From Saccharopolyspora erythraea (GTDB lineage Bacteria; Actinomycetota; Actinomycetes; Mycobacteriales; Pseudonocardiaceae): a DNA stretch of 64,000 nt. Where the stretch lies: positions 5,645,411-5,709,410 of the forward strand of contig NZ_CP054839.1 in assembly GCF_018141105.1 (NCBI RefSeq). Reading direction: 5' to 3'. The notes under the pieces were generated by a model, which was given only the letters and a program-made list of their open reading frames with translations, did no database searches and was not told the origin of the DNA. Shown here in pieces: positions 31,976 through 41,875 of the stretch (positions within the stretch are counted from its first letter, which is position 1; every line of letters starts with the position of its first letter). A program made the position numbers and the translations under genes.

Positions 31976-32886
31976 CCGATTTCCCCCATGCGGTGCGGGA
32001 TCGCGACGTTCCCTCCGGTGTCGCGGCTCGGATGTCCACTCCGGAACCGGGTGATCCGCGGCTGGCCCGGCTCTCGCTGAACCAGCGCACCACCGCCAAC
32101 TGGTCGCTGCGCGAGGCGGTGGACGGGTGCACCGCGGCCGGGCTCGGCTCCATCGGTGTCTGGCGGGAACCGGTGGCCGAGGCCGGCCTCGCCACCGCGG
32201 CGCGGATGATCGGCGACGCCGGGCTCCGCGTGTCGTCGGTGTGCCGAGGAGGTTTCTTCACCGCGGCGGAGCCGGCGGCGCGAGCCGCCGCCCACCGGGA
32301 CAACCTCGCGGCCATCGACGAGGCCGCGGCGCTGGGATGCCGCACGCTCGTGCTCGTACCCGGTGGACTGCCGGAAGGCGACCGCGACATCGCGGGGGCA
32401 CGCTCGCGCGTCGCCGAGGCCGTCGCCGCGTTGGTGTCCCATGCACGCGAACGCGGGGTCCGGCTGGGCATCGAGCCGATGCACCCGATCTTCGCCGCCG
32501 ACCGGGGTGTGGTCTCCACCCTCGCCCAGGCGCTCGACATCGCCGAGCAGCACCCGAGCGACGTGGCCGGGGTCGTGGTCGACACCTTCCACGTGTGGTG
32601 GGAACCGGGTGTTCTGGAGCAGATCGACCGGGCGGGCGAGCGCATCGTCAGCTACCAGGTGTGCGACTGGATCACCCCGCTGCCGGCCGACACCCTGCTC
32701 AGCCGCGGGATGGTGGGCGACGGCCACGTCGACTTCGCCGCCCTCACCCGGGCGGTCGCCGCCACCGGCTACCGGGGCGATGTCGAGGTCGAGATCTTCA
32801 ACGCCGATGTCTGGGCCGCGCCCGGAGCCGACGTCCTGGCGACGATGGCCCGCCGCTACGTGGAGCTCGTGCAGCCGTACCTCTAG
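31972..32886 (+). CDS. Sugar phosphate isomerase/epimerase (xylose isomerase-like TIM barrel)
   Basis: A 304-residue protein of the AP-endonuclease-2/xylose-isomerase-like TIM barrel family. Metal ligands are probably in VRLGIEPMHP (Glu), VVDTFHVWWEP (Asp, His), GDGHVDF (His) and GDVEVEIFNADVW (Glu). Members isomerise or epimerise sugars and inosose, and some cleave oxidised C-glycosides. It overlaps DUF993 by four bases and ends the coupled cytoplasmic set; two secreted protein genes follow. Residues 1-30 before LARLSLNQRTTANW are not conserved in appearance, so a later start is possible. Confidence 0.88.
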   Translation: MTDFPHAVRDRDVPSGVAARMSTPEPGDPRLARLSLNQRTTANWSLREAVDGCTAAGLGSIGVWREPVAEAGLATAARMIGDAGLRVSSVCRGGFFTAAEPAARAAAHRDNLAAIDEAAALGCRTLVLVPGGLPEGDRDIAGARSRVAEAVAALVSHARERGVRLGIEPMHPIFAADRGVVSTLAQALDIAEQHPSDVAGVVVDTFHVWWEPGVLEQIDRAGERIVSYQVCDWITPLPADTLLSRGMVGDGHVDFAALTRAVAATGYRGDVEVEIFNADVWAAPGADVLATMARRYVELVQPYL

Positions 32887-32905
32887 CGCCGGGAAGGAAA
32901 CCCGC

Positions 32906-33595
32906 ATGGGAGAACGAAGACTGATCGCCGCGCTGGCCGCGTCCCTGCTCGCGGTCGCGATTCCGGCGCCGGCCACCGCCTCGCCGGCCGCCGAGCACGC
33001 CCTCGTGGTCGTGCGGCCGCAGGCGACCGACCGGTTCTGGGAGCCGCTGACCCCTGCGAAGTGGGCTTTCGCGCACCGGCAGGTGATCATGACCGAGCGC
33101 GGGGACGCCCCCGAAGGCCCGCGCCGCCCGTTCGAGTACGCGATCGTCGACAAAGGACCAGAACTCGGTTCTCTCCGGTACAGCGCCGAAGTCCGGATCG
33201 ACGAACCCGTCACCCGCAACGACCGCGACGTCGTCCTGATCTTCAACTACCAGTCCCCCACCCGCTTCTACTACGTGCACCTCTCGCAGGACAACACGAT
33301 CTACCCGCACAACGGGATCTTCGTCGTCGACGACGCCGACCGCGAGCGCATCGACGACCAGTGGAACGGCACCACGGGCGCTCCCCCGGCGATCGACGAC
33401 ACCGACTGGCACGACGTCCGCCTCGACTACCGCGCGTCGTCGGGCGAGATCGCGGTGTACGTCGACGGCTCGGACCAACCGCTGATGACCGCCACGGACA
33501 CGAGCTTCTCCGGCGGCCGCTTCGGCTTCGGCTCGTTCGACAACTACGGGCGCGTGCGCGACGTGACCGTGGCCGGGACGGCCGTGCGGCCGTAG
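32906..33595 (+). CDS. Secreted concanavalin-like (3-keto-disaccharide hydrolase/DUF1080-type) protein
   Basis: A 229-residue secreted protein: signal peptide RRLIAALAASLLAVAIPAPATA, then a single beta-sandwich domain. DRFWEPLTPAKWAF, LRYSAEVRIDEPVTRNDRDVVLIFNYQSP, TDWHDVRLDYRASSGEIAVYVDG and SGGRFGFGSFDNYGRVRDV resemble the laminin-G/DUF1080 fold found in 3-keto-glycoside hydrolases. GGAAGGA precedes the ATG by eight bases. It follows the isomerase gene after 19 bases and so is probably in the same operon. It may bind or cleave an extracellular glycoside feeding the importer. Confidence 0.78.
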   Translation: MGERRLIAALAASLLAVAIPAPATASPAAEHALVVVRPQATDRFWEPLTPAKWAFAHRQVIMTERGDAPEGPRRPFEYAIVDKGPELGSLRYSAEVRIDEPVTRNDRDVVLIFNYQSPTRFYYVHLSQDNTIYPHNGIFVVDDADRERIDDQWNGTTGAPPAIDDTDWHDVRLDYRASSGEIAVYVDGSDQPLMTATDTSFSGGRFGFGSFDNYGRVRDVTVAGTAVRP

Positions 33596-33695
33596 CCCGC
33601 GAACACGCAGGCCCCGCCCAAGGCCGGGCCGACCGGCCACCGGCTGCCACCGGTGGCGCTGACCACCCACAACGCCGACGGATGGAGTCCGAGAG

Positions 33696-36014
33696 ATGGG
33701 CGTGCGAAGAAGATGGGTCTCCGCGATCACCGCGACGGTGGTCGCGGCGGCCCTGGTGGCACCACCGGCCGGGGCCGGCCCCACGACCGCCCCCGACGCA
33801 CCGATCACCGATCCGATCCCCGAGCAGCCGGAGCAGTCCCGCCTCGGGCTGGTCCTGCAGGAGTACGCGCAGCTCCCCGCGTCGCAGGCGACGCCGCCCG
33901 CGACCGACCCGCGCCTGATCCGGCACAACCGGATCAACTACGTCGGCGAGGTCCCCGACGGGTCCGGCCGGATGTACGTGCCCGACCTCAACGGCCCGCT
34001 CTACCTGCTCGACGGTGGGCGGCAGCACGTCTACCTCGACTTCAAGGAGCGCTTCGAGCACTTCTTCTCCGGCCGCGGCATGGGCAGCGGTTTCGGCTTC
34101 GTCGCCTTCCACCCGGAGTTCGCCGGGAACGGCCGGTTCTACACGGTGCACACCGAGGACGAGGAGGCGATCGCCACCGAGGAGCCCACCTACCCGAACC
34201 AGCCGGACGCGTTCGTGCAGAGCGTGGTCACCGAGTGGACGGCCGACGACCCGTCCGCCGACGAGTTCTCGGGAACCAGCCGGGAGATCTTCCGCTTCGG
34301 GTTCAGCACCCAGATCCACGCCGTCCAGCAGATCGACTTCAACCCGACCGCCAGGCCCGGCGACCCCGACTACGGCCTGCTCTACATGGCGGTCGGCGAC
34401 GGCGGCATCGGCCTGGACACCGACATCCCGCAGGACATGAGCACGCCGGCGGGCAAGATCCTGCGGATCGATCCCGACGGCACCAACGGACCCAACGGCC
34501 AGTACGGCATCCCGGCGTCGAACCCGTTCGCAGGCAAGCCCGGCGCGATAGGCGAGATCTACGCGCTGGGGATGCGCGACCCGCACCGGTTCAGCTGGGA
34601 CCCGGGCGGCAGGCACGCGATGTACCTCGGCCACATCGGCCAGCACGCGATCGAGGCGGTGTACGAGGTCCGCGCGGGCGACAACCTCGGGTGGAGTCCG
34701 CGCGAGGGACGTTTCGAGTTCCGCCCGGAGAACCAGTGCTGGCTGTACCCCCTGCCCGAGGACGACGAGAAGTACGGCTACGTCTACCCCGTCGCGGCCT
34801 ACGACCACGACCCGCCGCCGAACTGGCCGTGCAACTCCGACAGCGGCCACGCCATCTCCGGCGGTCAGGTCTACCGCGGGGCGGATCTGCCGCGGCTGCG
34901 CGGCAAGTACGTCTTCGGGGACCTCGTGGACGGCCGCGTCCTCTACACCGAGGTCGACGAGATGAGGCGCGGCGAGCAGCGCGCGCCCCTGCACGAGATG
35001 CAACTGTTCGACACCGGCGGCAAGCGGATGCGGATGACCGACTTCGCCGGCGACGGGCGCGTGGACCTGCGCTTCGGGACCGACTCCCAACGCAACCTCT
35101 ACCTGCTCGCCAAGGCCAACGGCAAGATCTGGAAGGTCGTCGGCACCCGCACGGGCGCCGGGTCCGAGGTCACCGGCAGTGTCGAGCGCGACCTCGTCGC
35201 CTACTACGACTTCGAGCACCCTTTCGCGGCCGACGACTCCAAGGAGCTGGACGGCGGTTCGTCGCGCACCCTGCTCACGCAGGTCAACGGCGGCGAGGAC
35301 ATGCGGGTGGCCGACAGCGCGTTCCCGGGCAGCAACAACGCGCTCCAGGTGCGGCAGGTCGAGCCCGAGGCGAACGGCAACGACGACTGGAAGGCCGGAA
35401 CCTGGGACGGTGACGCCGACGGTGTCGGGTCGCTCGGCGCCTTCAACGGCACCAAGGGGGCGACGGTGATGGGCTGGTTCAAGATGACCGGCGAGAACCC
35501 GAGTCCCGACTCCACGACGCCCGAACCCGGCGACCGGTTCAACGCCGTCGGCCTGGCCGGCGTCCTCAGCGGCGACTCCGACGGTCACGACGTCCGTGCG
35601 CTGCTGGAACTGATCAACGTGGACGGCAGGCTCCGCCTGGTCGCGCTGGGCCGGCGGCTCGACGGCGGCGCTTCCCAGACCTTCGCCGCGCGGCAGGACT
35701 GGCGGGAGCTGCTACCGCCCGGCGAATGGGTGCACCTGGCCGCGACGTTCGACTACACCACCGGCGACATGGCCCTCTACCGCAACGGGCGACCCCTCCC
35801 GGGCTTCTACACCGTCCCGGGCGACCCGTGGCAGATCGACGGGTCCGGTGCGAGCTCGACGAACCCGCGGGGCATCAAGATCGGAGGGAGCTTCCCGCAG
35901 AACAACGTCGAACGCAATCCGTGCAACTGCCGGATGGACTCGTTGATGTTCCTCGACACCGCGGCGGGCGCGGACACGATCGCGCAGCAGTACCGCCGCT
36001 TCCTGCGGCACTGA
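33696..36014 (+). CDS. Secreted PQQ-dependent sugar dehydrogenase-like protein with LamG domain
   Basis: A 772-residue secreted protein. After the signal peptide (WVSAITATVVAAALVAPPAGA) comes a glucose/sorbosone dehydrogenase-type six-blade propeller (about 60-490): GSGFGFVAFHPEFAGNGRFY, YMAVGDGGIG, GKILRIDPDGTNGPNGQYG, GEIYALGMRDPHRFSWDPGG, and GGQVYRGADLPRLRGKYVFGD. A laminin-G-like carbohydrate-binding domain fills about 530-770 (GEWVHLAATFDYTTGDMALYRNG). The fold usually uses PQQ and calcium to oxidise sugars outside the cell. Its place after a glycoside import operon suggests it prepares oxidised sugar substrates. The gene ends at a strong terminator. PQQ synthesis genes are not nearby. 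Confidence 0.85.
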   Translation: MGVRRRWVSAITATVVAAALVAPPAGAGPTTAPDAPITDPIPEQPEQSRLGLVLQEYAQLPASQATPPATDPRLIRHNRINYVGEVPDGSGRMYVPDLNGPLYLLDGGRQHVYLDFKERFEHFFSGRGMGSGFGFVAFHPEFAGNGRFYTVHTEDEEAIATEEPTYPNQPDAFVQSVVTEWTADDPSADEFSGTSREIFRFGFSTQIHAVQQIDFNPTARPGDPDYGLLYMAVGDGGIGLDTDIPQDMSTPAGKILRIDPDGTNGPNGQYGIPASNPFAGKPGAIGEIYALGMRDPHRFSWDPGGRHAMYLGHIGQHAIEAVYEVRAGDNLGWSPREGRFEFRPENQCWLYPLPEDDEKYGYVYPVAAYDHDPPPNWPCNSDSGHAISGGQVYRGADLPRLRGKYVFGDLVDGRVLYTEVDEMRRGEQRAPLHEMQLFDTGGKRMRMTDFAGDGRVDLRFGTDSQRNLYLLAKANGKIWKVVGTRTGAGSEVTGSVERDLVAYYDFEHPFAADDSKELDGGSSRTLLTQVNGGEDMRVADSAFPGSNNALQVRQVEPEANGNDDWKAGTWDGDADGVGSLGAFNGTKGATVMGWFKMTGENPSPDSTTPEPGDRFNAVGLAGVLSGDSDGHDVRALLELINVDGRLRLVALGRRLDGGASQTFAARQDWRELLPPGEWVHLAATFDYTTGDMALYRNGRPLPGFYTVPGDPWQIDGSGASSTNPRGIKIGGSFPQNNVERNPCNCRMDSLMFLDTAAGADTIAQQYRRFLRH

Positions 36015-36065
36015 GCCCGAGTCGAGCCACCGTCCGGCTGCGGCTCGACGCGCACCGCGGCAAAG

Positions 36066-36102
36066 GCGGCCGGCCCGGCGGATCATCCGCCGGGCCGGCC
36101 GC
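36066..36102. terminator. Perfect convergent terminator
   Basis: GCGGCCGGCCCGGCGGAT and ATCCGCCGGGCCGGCCGC form an 18-bp perfect stem around a single C, between the sugar dehydrogenase and the converging DHA2 efflux gene. Confidence 0.85.
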
Positions 36103-36126
36103 TCACGCTCCGCCAGAAATCCGTGA

Positions 36127-37593
36127 CTATCCGTGCTCGGCCGGACCCGCCCCTGCCGCTTCGGCCGGTCGCTGAGGCCGGCGGACGAAAAGCGACACGA
36201 CGAACGCCAGCACACCGATGCCTCCGGCGACCATGAACGCCGCGTGCAGGCCGTCGGCGCCGGGAGCACCGGACGGGGCCGCGGTGCCCACGGAGGCGAC
36301 CGTCACGAACACCGCCGTGCCGAACGCGCCCGCGACCTGCTGGAGGGTGGACAGGATGGCGCTGCCGTGGGAGTGCAGGTGGGCGGGCAACGCGCTGAGC
36401 GACTCGGTCATCAGCGGCGTCATCATCAACCCGAGCCCGGCCATGAGCAGGACGTGGATGCCGATGACCGCGGCCAGCGGCGAGTCCGGCCCGAGAGCCG
36501 AGAACAACCACAGCGACACCGCCATCGCCAGCGCGCCGGGGATCACCAGCGGGCGTGCGCCGAAGCGGTCGAACAGGTGTCCCACCGGTCGTCCCAGCAG
36601 GCCGAGGACCAGTCCGCCGGGCAGCACCGCAAGCCCGCTGACGAACGTGCTGGTGTGCAGGACGGTCTGCAGGTACAGCGGCAGCAGGATCGCCGCTGCA
36701 CCCAGCAGGCACATGAACAGCAACGCGCTGAGCAGCAACGCGATGCTGAAGGCGCGGTAGGTCAGCGGGCGCAGGTCGAGCAGGGCGCGGTCGTGGCGCT
36801 GCAGGCGGAGCTGGCGGACGACGAACCCGCCGAGGGCGACCACGCCGACGGCGATAGCGCCCCACGGTGGCACCGGGTGCCCGCCGCCTCCGGACTCACC
36901 GAGGGACGACAGACCGTAGAGGACACCGCCGAAGCCCACGGCCGACAGCAACACCGAGATCGAGTCCAGCGGCACCGAGCGGGTCGTGCTGTCCAGGCGC
37001 ATCCAGACCGCGCCGATGACCAGTGCCAGAGCCGCCAGCGGCAGCACGATCCAGAACATCCAGCGCCAGCCCAGCGAAGCCAGCACCGCGCCACCGATCG
37101 TCGGGCCCACGGCTGGCGCGACGGCGATGACGATGGTGATCGTGCCCATCGTCGCGCCGCGCTTCTCCGCGGGCACCAGCCGCATCACCGAGGTCATCAG
37201 CAACGGCAGCATGACCGCGGTGCCGCACGCCTGCACCAGGCGGCCCACCAGCAGCACCGCGAAGCCCGGAGCCAGCGCGCTGATCAGCGTCCCCGCGCTG
37301 AACAGCGTCAACGAGGCGAGGAAGACCTGGCGCGGGGTGAACCGCTCCAGCAGGAAGCCCGTGGTGGGGATCACCACCGCCATGGTCACCAGGAACCCGC
37401 TGGTCAGCCACTGCACGGTCGCGGTCGACACGTCGAGGTCGACCGTGAGGTCGCGCAGCGCCACGCTGAGGATCGTCTCGTTGAGGATCATCACGAACGC
37501 CGAGACGACCAGCACGGCGATCAGCACGGCCGCGCGCCGCGGTCCGGCTTCGCGGTCGGCTTCCCCGGACTCGGCTCTCATGGTCGCCGTCAT
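36127..37593 (-). CDS. MFS drug efflux transporter, DHA2 (EmrB/QacA) family
   Basis: A 488-residue membrane protein with about fourteen helices. VLIAVLVVSAFVMILNETILSVALRDLTVDLDVSTATVQWLTSGFLVTMAVVIPTTG is the DHA2 N-terminus (here cited from VLIAVLVVSAFVMILNE). LLVGRLVQACGTAVMLPLLMT and RGATMGTITIVIAVAPAVGPTIGGAVL hold motifs B and C of proton-driven exporters. The ATG at 37593 is chosen because it lies just after GCGGAG; a longer GTG-like start to 37644 adds an unlikely head. No regulator gene sits beside it. It may export antibiotics; the nearby rox gene makes drug resistance a plausible setting but not a shown one. Confidence 0.9.
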   Translation of the reverse strand: MTATMRAESGEADREAGPRRAAVLIAVLVVSAFVMILNETILSVALRDLTVDLDVSTATVQWLTSGFLVTMAVVIPTTGFLLERFTPRQVFLASLTLFSAGTLISALAPGFAVLLVGRLVQACGTAVMLPLLMTSVMRLVPAEKRGATMGTITIVIAVAPAVGPTIGGAVLASLGWRWMFWIVLPLAALALVIGAVWMRLDSTTRSVPLDSISVLLSAVGFGGVLYGLSSLGESGGGGHPVPPWGAIAVGVVALGGFVVRQLRLQRHDRALLDLRPLTYRAFSIALLLSALLFMCLLGAAAILLPLYLQTVLHTSTFVSGLAVLPGGLVLGLLGRPVGHLFDRFGARPLVIPGALAMAVSLWLFSALGPDSPLAAVIGIHVLLMAGLGLMMTPLMTESLSALPAHLHSHGSAILSTLQQVAGAFGTAVFVTVASVGTAAPSGAPGADGLHAAFMVAGGIGVLAFVVSLFVRRPQRPAEAAGAGPAEHG

Positions 37594-37938
37594 GACTCCG
37601 CACCCCGCAGGTGCGAAGCAGACCACTGACCCGACCACAGCCAATGCGGACGGTCGTGGTCCAGAAGAAGATCAGGAACCGACAATCGGTCGCCCTGCGC
37701 CACCAGCCACACGTTTCTCCCTCGCCCCCGCAGAACTCAACTCGGCTTCGTGCATCAGCGACAGCGAGTGGAAGACGCCCCCAGCGGCCCCCTCGACGGT
37801 GCTGCCGGCTGTCCGACGAGCGTCGGACGACGCAGCACTCCCCCGGTCGCCGCTTCAGCTTACGTGCCTGCGGCGGGTTGCCGGTGGGGGAAAACGACGT
37901 AAGCTTGCCCACCCTCGCGGGTCTCGGAGGACGAGGTT
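37594..37938. other. Intergenic region upstream of the DHA2 gene
   Basis: About 345 bases with no supported gene. A small inverted repeat ACCGACAATCGGT lies at 37678-37690 and might be an operator for the efflux gene. Overlapping open frames here lack ribosome binding sites and recognisable content. Confidence 0.4.
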
Positions 37939-37969
37939 GCCGGCGGCGCTCGGCACAAGCGCCGCCGGC
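37939..37969 (-). terminator. Terminator of the beta-propeller gene
   Basis: GCCGGCGGCGCT and AGCGCCGCCGGC form a perfect 12-bp stem with a 7-nt loop, 22 bases past the stop of the secreted propeller protein. Confidence 0.75.
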
Positions 37970-37990
37970 TGTCGGCTCTCCGCCCGTACG

Positions 37991-39085
37991 TCAGCCGTGC
38001 ACGGCAGCGAACGGCTGCGGGTCGTACGAGGAACCCTGCGAACCAGTACCGGCCAGGCGACCGTCGGGAAGCTCCACGCCGGTCACGAGGTGCCCCTGCT
38101 GCGGTCCGCCGACGGGTTGCCACGAGGCGCCGTCATAGCGCAGCAGCGCGTCGGTGCCGAGGTTCCACAGCGCACCCTCGGCGTGCACGAGATCCCCGAG
38201 ACCGCCGGTGGAAGCCGGTGGCTGCTGCTGACTCCACTGCGCACCGTCCCAGTGCATCAAGATCGGCCGGCGCCCTTCGGGATTGTCGTACGGCGTCTTG
38301 GTGGCCGAGATCCAGACGTCATCGGGCTGGTAGGCCGCGACGTCGTGGACGGTGAGGAAGTCGGAGTTCCCGGTGTCCACCGGCGGCACCTGCACATGGC
38401 TCCACCGCACGCCGTCCCAGTGCATCGAGACGATCTGCTGCGGACGCTCAACCGTGGTTCCGGCCATCCAGACGTCGTCCGGCCCGATGCCGCCCACGCT
38501 GGTGAAGCTCTGCTGGTCGGCGGCGGGCGGCAGCGCGACCGGCTGCCAACCACCGTCCTGCCAACGCATCGCGAAGCTGCGCTCCAACGGAGCGTTGCCG
38601 TCTCGGTACGCCTTGCCAATGGTCCAGACGTCCGGACCAATGGCTGCGACGTCACGGGGAGAGACCCGGGGAGCGTCGGGCACCTCCAGCGGGACCTCGG
38701 TCCACGTCCTGCCGTCCCAGTGGATCGTGGCGCCCGTGCTGACCTTGGTGAACTGGCTGACCGCCCACGCGTTGTCCGGACCGGTCACCGCGGAGGCGAC
38801 GATCTGGCCGATGTTCGGCACCGGCGCCTCCACCCAGACACCGGTGTCCTCCCGGCGGAACGCCTGCGCGGTGATCGACATCGGCGAGCCCGCCGGGCTG
38901 TAGCTGCCGAACGCCCACGTCGCTCCACCGCCGCTGGCCGCGGTACTCACATAGGACGCCATCCCGGGCCGGGTCGGGAACTCCTCGCCGGTCCAGACGT
39001 CCTGCGCCGACGCCGTGCCTGCCATGCCCACGCCCACGACGGCGGCCAGCGCCACGGCCAGGGTCGTTCCGGTTCGTATCGACAT
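37991..39085 (-). CDS. Secreted repeat protein, probable beta-propeller
   Basis: A 364-residue secreted protein with signal peptide TTLAVALAAVVGVGMAGTASA cleaved before QDVW. The mature chain is made of about six repeats built on PDDVW...HWDG..W...: IGPDVWTIGKAYRDG, IGPDDVWMAGTTV with MHWDGVRWSHV, YQPDDVWISAT with MHWDGAQWSQ, and IHWDGRTWTEV. Such repeats form kelch- or propeller-like blades. I do not recognise an enzymatic family. It stands alone, with its own terminator. Similar actinomycete proteins are surface or secreted proteins of unknown role. Confidence 0.75.
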   Translation of the reverse strand: MSIRTGTTLAVALAAVVGVGMAGTASAQDVWTGEEFPTRPGMASYVSTAASGGGATWAFGSYSPAGSPMSITAQAFRREDTGVWVEAPVPNIGQIVASAVTGPDNAWAVSQFTKVSTGATIHWDGRTWTEVPLEVPDAPRVSPRDVAAIGPDVWTIGKAYRDGNAPLERSFAMRWQDGGWQPVALPPAADQQSFTSVGGIGPDDVWMAGTTVERPQQIVSMHWDGVRWSHVQVPPVDTGNSDFLTVHDVAAYQPDDVWISATKTPYDNPEGRRPILMHWDGAQWSQQQPPASTGGLGDLVHAEGALWNLGTDALLRYDGASWQPVGGPQQGHLVTGVELPDGRLAGTGSQGSSYDPQPFAAVHG

Positions 39086-39707
39086 CGCTGCCTCTCAGCC
39101 GGGATCAACTACCCCAGGAGACGCCGGGCGAATCGATCAGGTTGCCAGCGGCGCCCCGGCATCCCGGACAGCCGCTTCAGACGGTCGCCAGGGGAACCAG
39201 GAACCTGAACCACGGTGTCTCCAGATTTGCGTGGCGTGCGGGGAACCGGACCTTCCGGAAACCAGCGCATGACCGACTGACTTTTGCCATCATGATCAGA
39301 CGTCACTTTCCAACAAGGCGGCCTCGTTCATCTGCCTCGGCACGGCCATGCTGCTGATCCCTCTCAACGGCATGGTCAGCGACACCGCACAGTGGATCCT
39401 GATCGGCACGTCCGTTGCCGTCCTGTTCGTATGCGCGTACGGCATCGGCGCCAACAAACGGCGCTCGGGCGGTTCATGAGCGCTTCCAGCCGCGCCAGCT
39501 CCACCGCAGGCTTGCCGAGCACATCCCAGTGCCCGGCGACCATCCGGAACACCCGAATCTCCGAGACCGCCTCAGCCACGATCGCGCCAGCCATGGCGAT
39601 CGCCGAGTCGTCTCCCGGCATGAAATCGTCATCCCGCTGTTCGTGCTGGTCATAGCAGTCGCCATGGCGACCCGAAAGACCCGCGGGTCTTCGTCGCGTT
39701 GGCGTCC
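39086..39707. other. Gene-poor region with decayed coding sequence
   Basis: These 622 bases hold no convincing intact gene. A membrane-peptide-like frame lies at 39348-39479. On the minus strand a frame within 39376-39732 reads like a helical protein (SAIAMAGAIVAEAVSEIRVFRMV) but then runs into arginine-rich nonsense-like sequence. GC3 is lower than in neighbouring genes, consistent with decay. Confidence 0.45.
39348..39479 (+). pseudogene. Membrane protein fragment
   Basis: From ATG 39348 the frame gives 43 residues (LLIPLNGMVSDTAQWILIG then TSVAVLFVCAYGIGAN and a basic tail). The same frame stays hydrophobic upstream (SNKAASFICLGTAM) to a stop at 39270-39272 without a good start. It looks like the C-terminal helices of a small membrane protein whose front is lost, or a small peptide gene with an unrecognised start. 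No ribosome binding site is visible. Confidence 0.3.
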
Positions 39708-41147
<1,440 letters not shown>

Positions 41148-41241
41148 TCAACGAGATTGGATGCGGGCCAGCCGCACGTACTTCGCGAATCCCTGATTTC
41201 CGCAGGTCCTGGCTTCGGCCGCAGATTCTGCGGCATGCCCC

Positions 41242-41259
41242 GGGCCTTGCCGCAAGCCC
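41242..41259 (-). promoter_or_regulatory. Rifamycin-associated element (RAE) of rox
   Basis: On the rox strand this reads GGGCTTGCGGCAAGGCCC, an imperfect inverted repeat. It matches the core of the published RAE (recalled as GGGGCTTGCGGCAAGGCCCC), the element upstream of rifamycin-inactivation genes in actinomycetes. It lies 107-124 bases before the rox ATG, just downstream of a TTATAG -10-like hexamer. Confidence 0.88.
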
Positions 41260-41662
41260 AGGGGTGCGCTATAAGTTGAGAATGGGACGGAACGAGTGAC
41301 GTTCCCGCTCGACATTCCCACCTGATGCCATCGCGCAACTTCCAGCGGAACAGCAGGACCGGAAGTCGCCAAGCACACTCGTTGGCGGAGCGGCGACTTT
41401 CCCGGCCCTGACGCGCCTGCGCTGGTCCACGACGACGGCGCCGATGTGCAGCCCGATCACCACACCCATCCCGATGCCGCGCCCCGTGCCCAACCCTTTT
41501 GTTCCTCGCGGACCCGTGGCGGAACATGTAGGGCTCCTCCCCTGCGGGCGTCGGCCGCCGCCAGGTTCGCGCTTAGTCCACTGTGTACATGTTGCGCGAG
41601 GCGGCCCGGTTGAACGCGGTCGTCGGCGTTTCCCACTCGGTCACGACAGCACGAACCGGCCG

Positions 41663-41692
41663 TTGACCCTCTTGATCGGGCGCTCCTATGCT
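41663..41692 (+). promoter_or_regulatory. Candidate promoter of the glycosyltransferase gene
   Basis: TTGACC (41663-41668) and TATGCT (41687-41692) are separated by 18 bases and face the glycosyltransferase. A transcript would start near 41699, about 177 bases before the ATG. Confidence 0.5.
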
Positions 41693-41714
41693 GCTCGGCG
41701 GACGTGGCGGAAAG

Positions 41715-41864
41715 GTGGCGGGTGGGGTGGACGGGCTCCGGTACGTCGAACTCGAAACCGGCTTCGGGTGCTACGGGCCGCTCAGCGGGTTCACCGTCGC
41801 CGCGGACCGGCCGGACGGCGTGCCCGGCGGGCTGGGTACCGAGACCGTCCACGCGCGGCGGTGA
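41715..41864 (+). CDS. Small hypothetical ORF upstream of the glycosyltransferase
   Basis: GTG 41715 opens a 49-residue frame (GLRYVELETGFGCYGPLSG, ending in VHARR) that stops 12 bases before the glycosyltransferase ATG, directly downstream of the candidate promoter. GGAAAG precedes the GTG closely. I recognise no family. It could be a leader peptide, a small gene, or chance open sequence. Confidence 0.25.
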   Translation: MAGGVDGLRYVELETGFGCYGPLSGFTVAADRPDGVPGGLGTETVHARR

Positions 41865-41875
41865 GCGCGGCACCG

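Noticed and set aside
37860-38123. Minus-strand frame overlapping the end of the beta-propeller gene
   Set aside because: Runs across the propeller gene's terminator in a different frame and has no coding character.
41385-41469. Minus-strand stretch resembling a hydantoinase N-terminus
   Set aside because: Only about 28 residues fit and the expected GTFTD is missing; too short to call a pseudogene.
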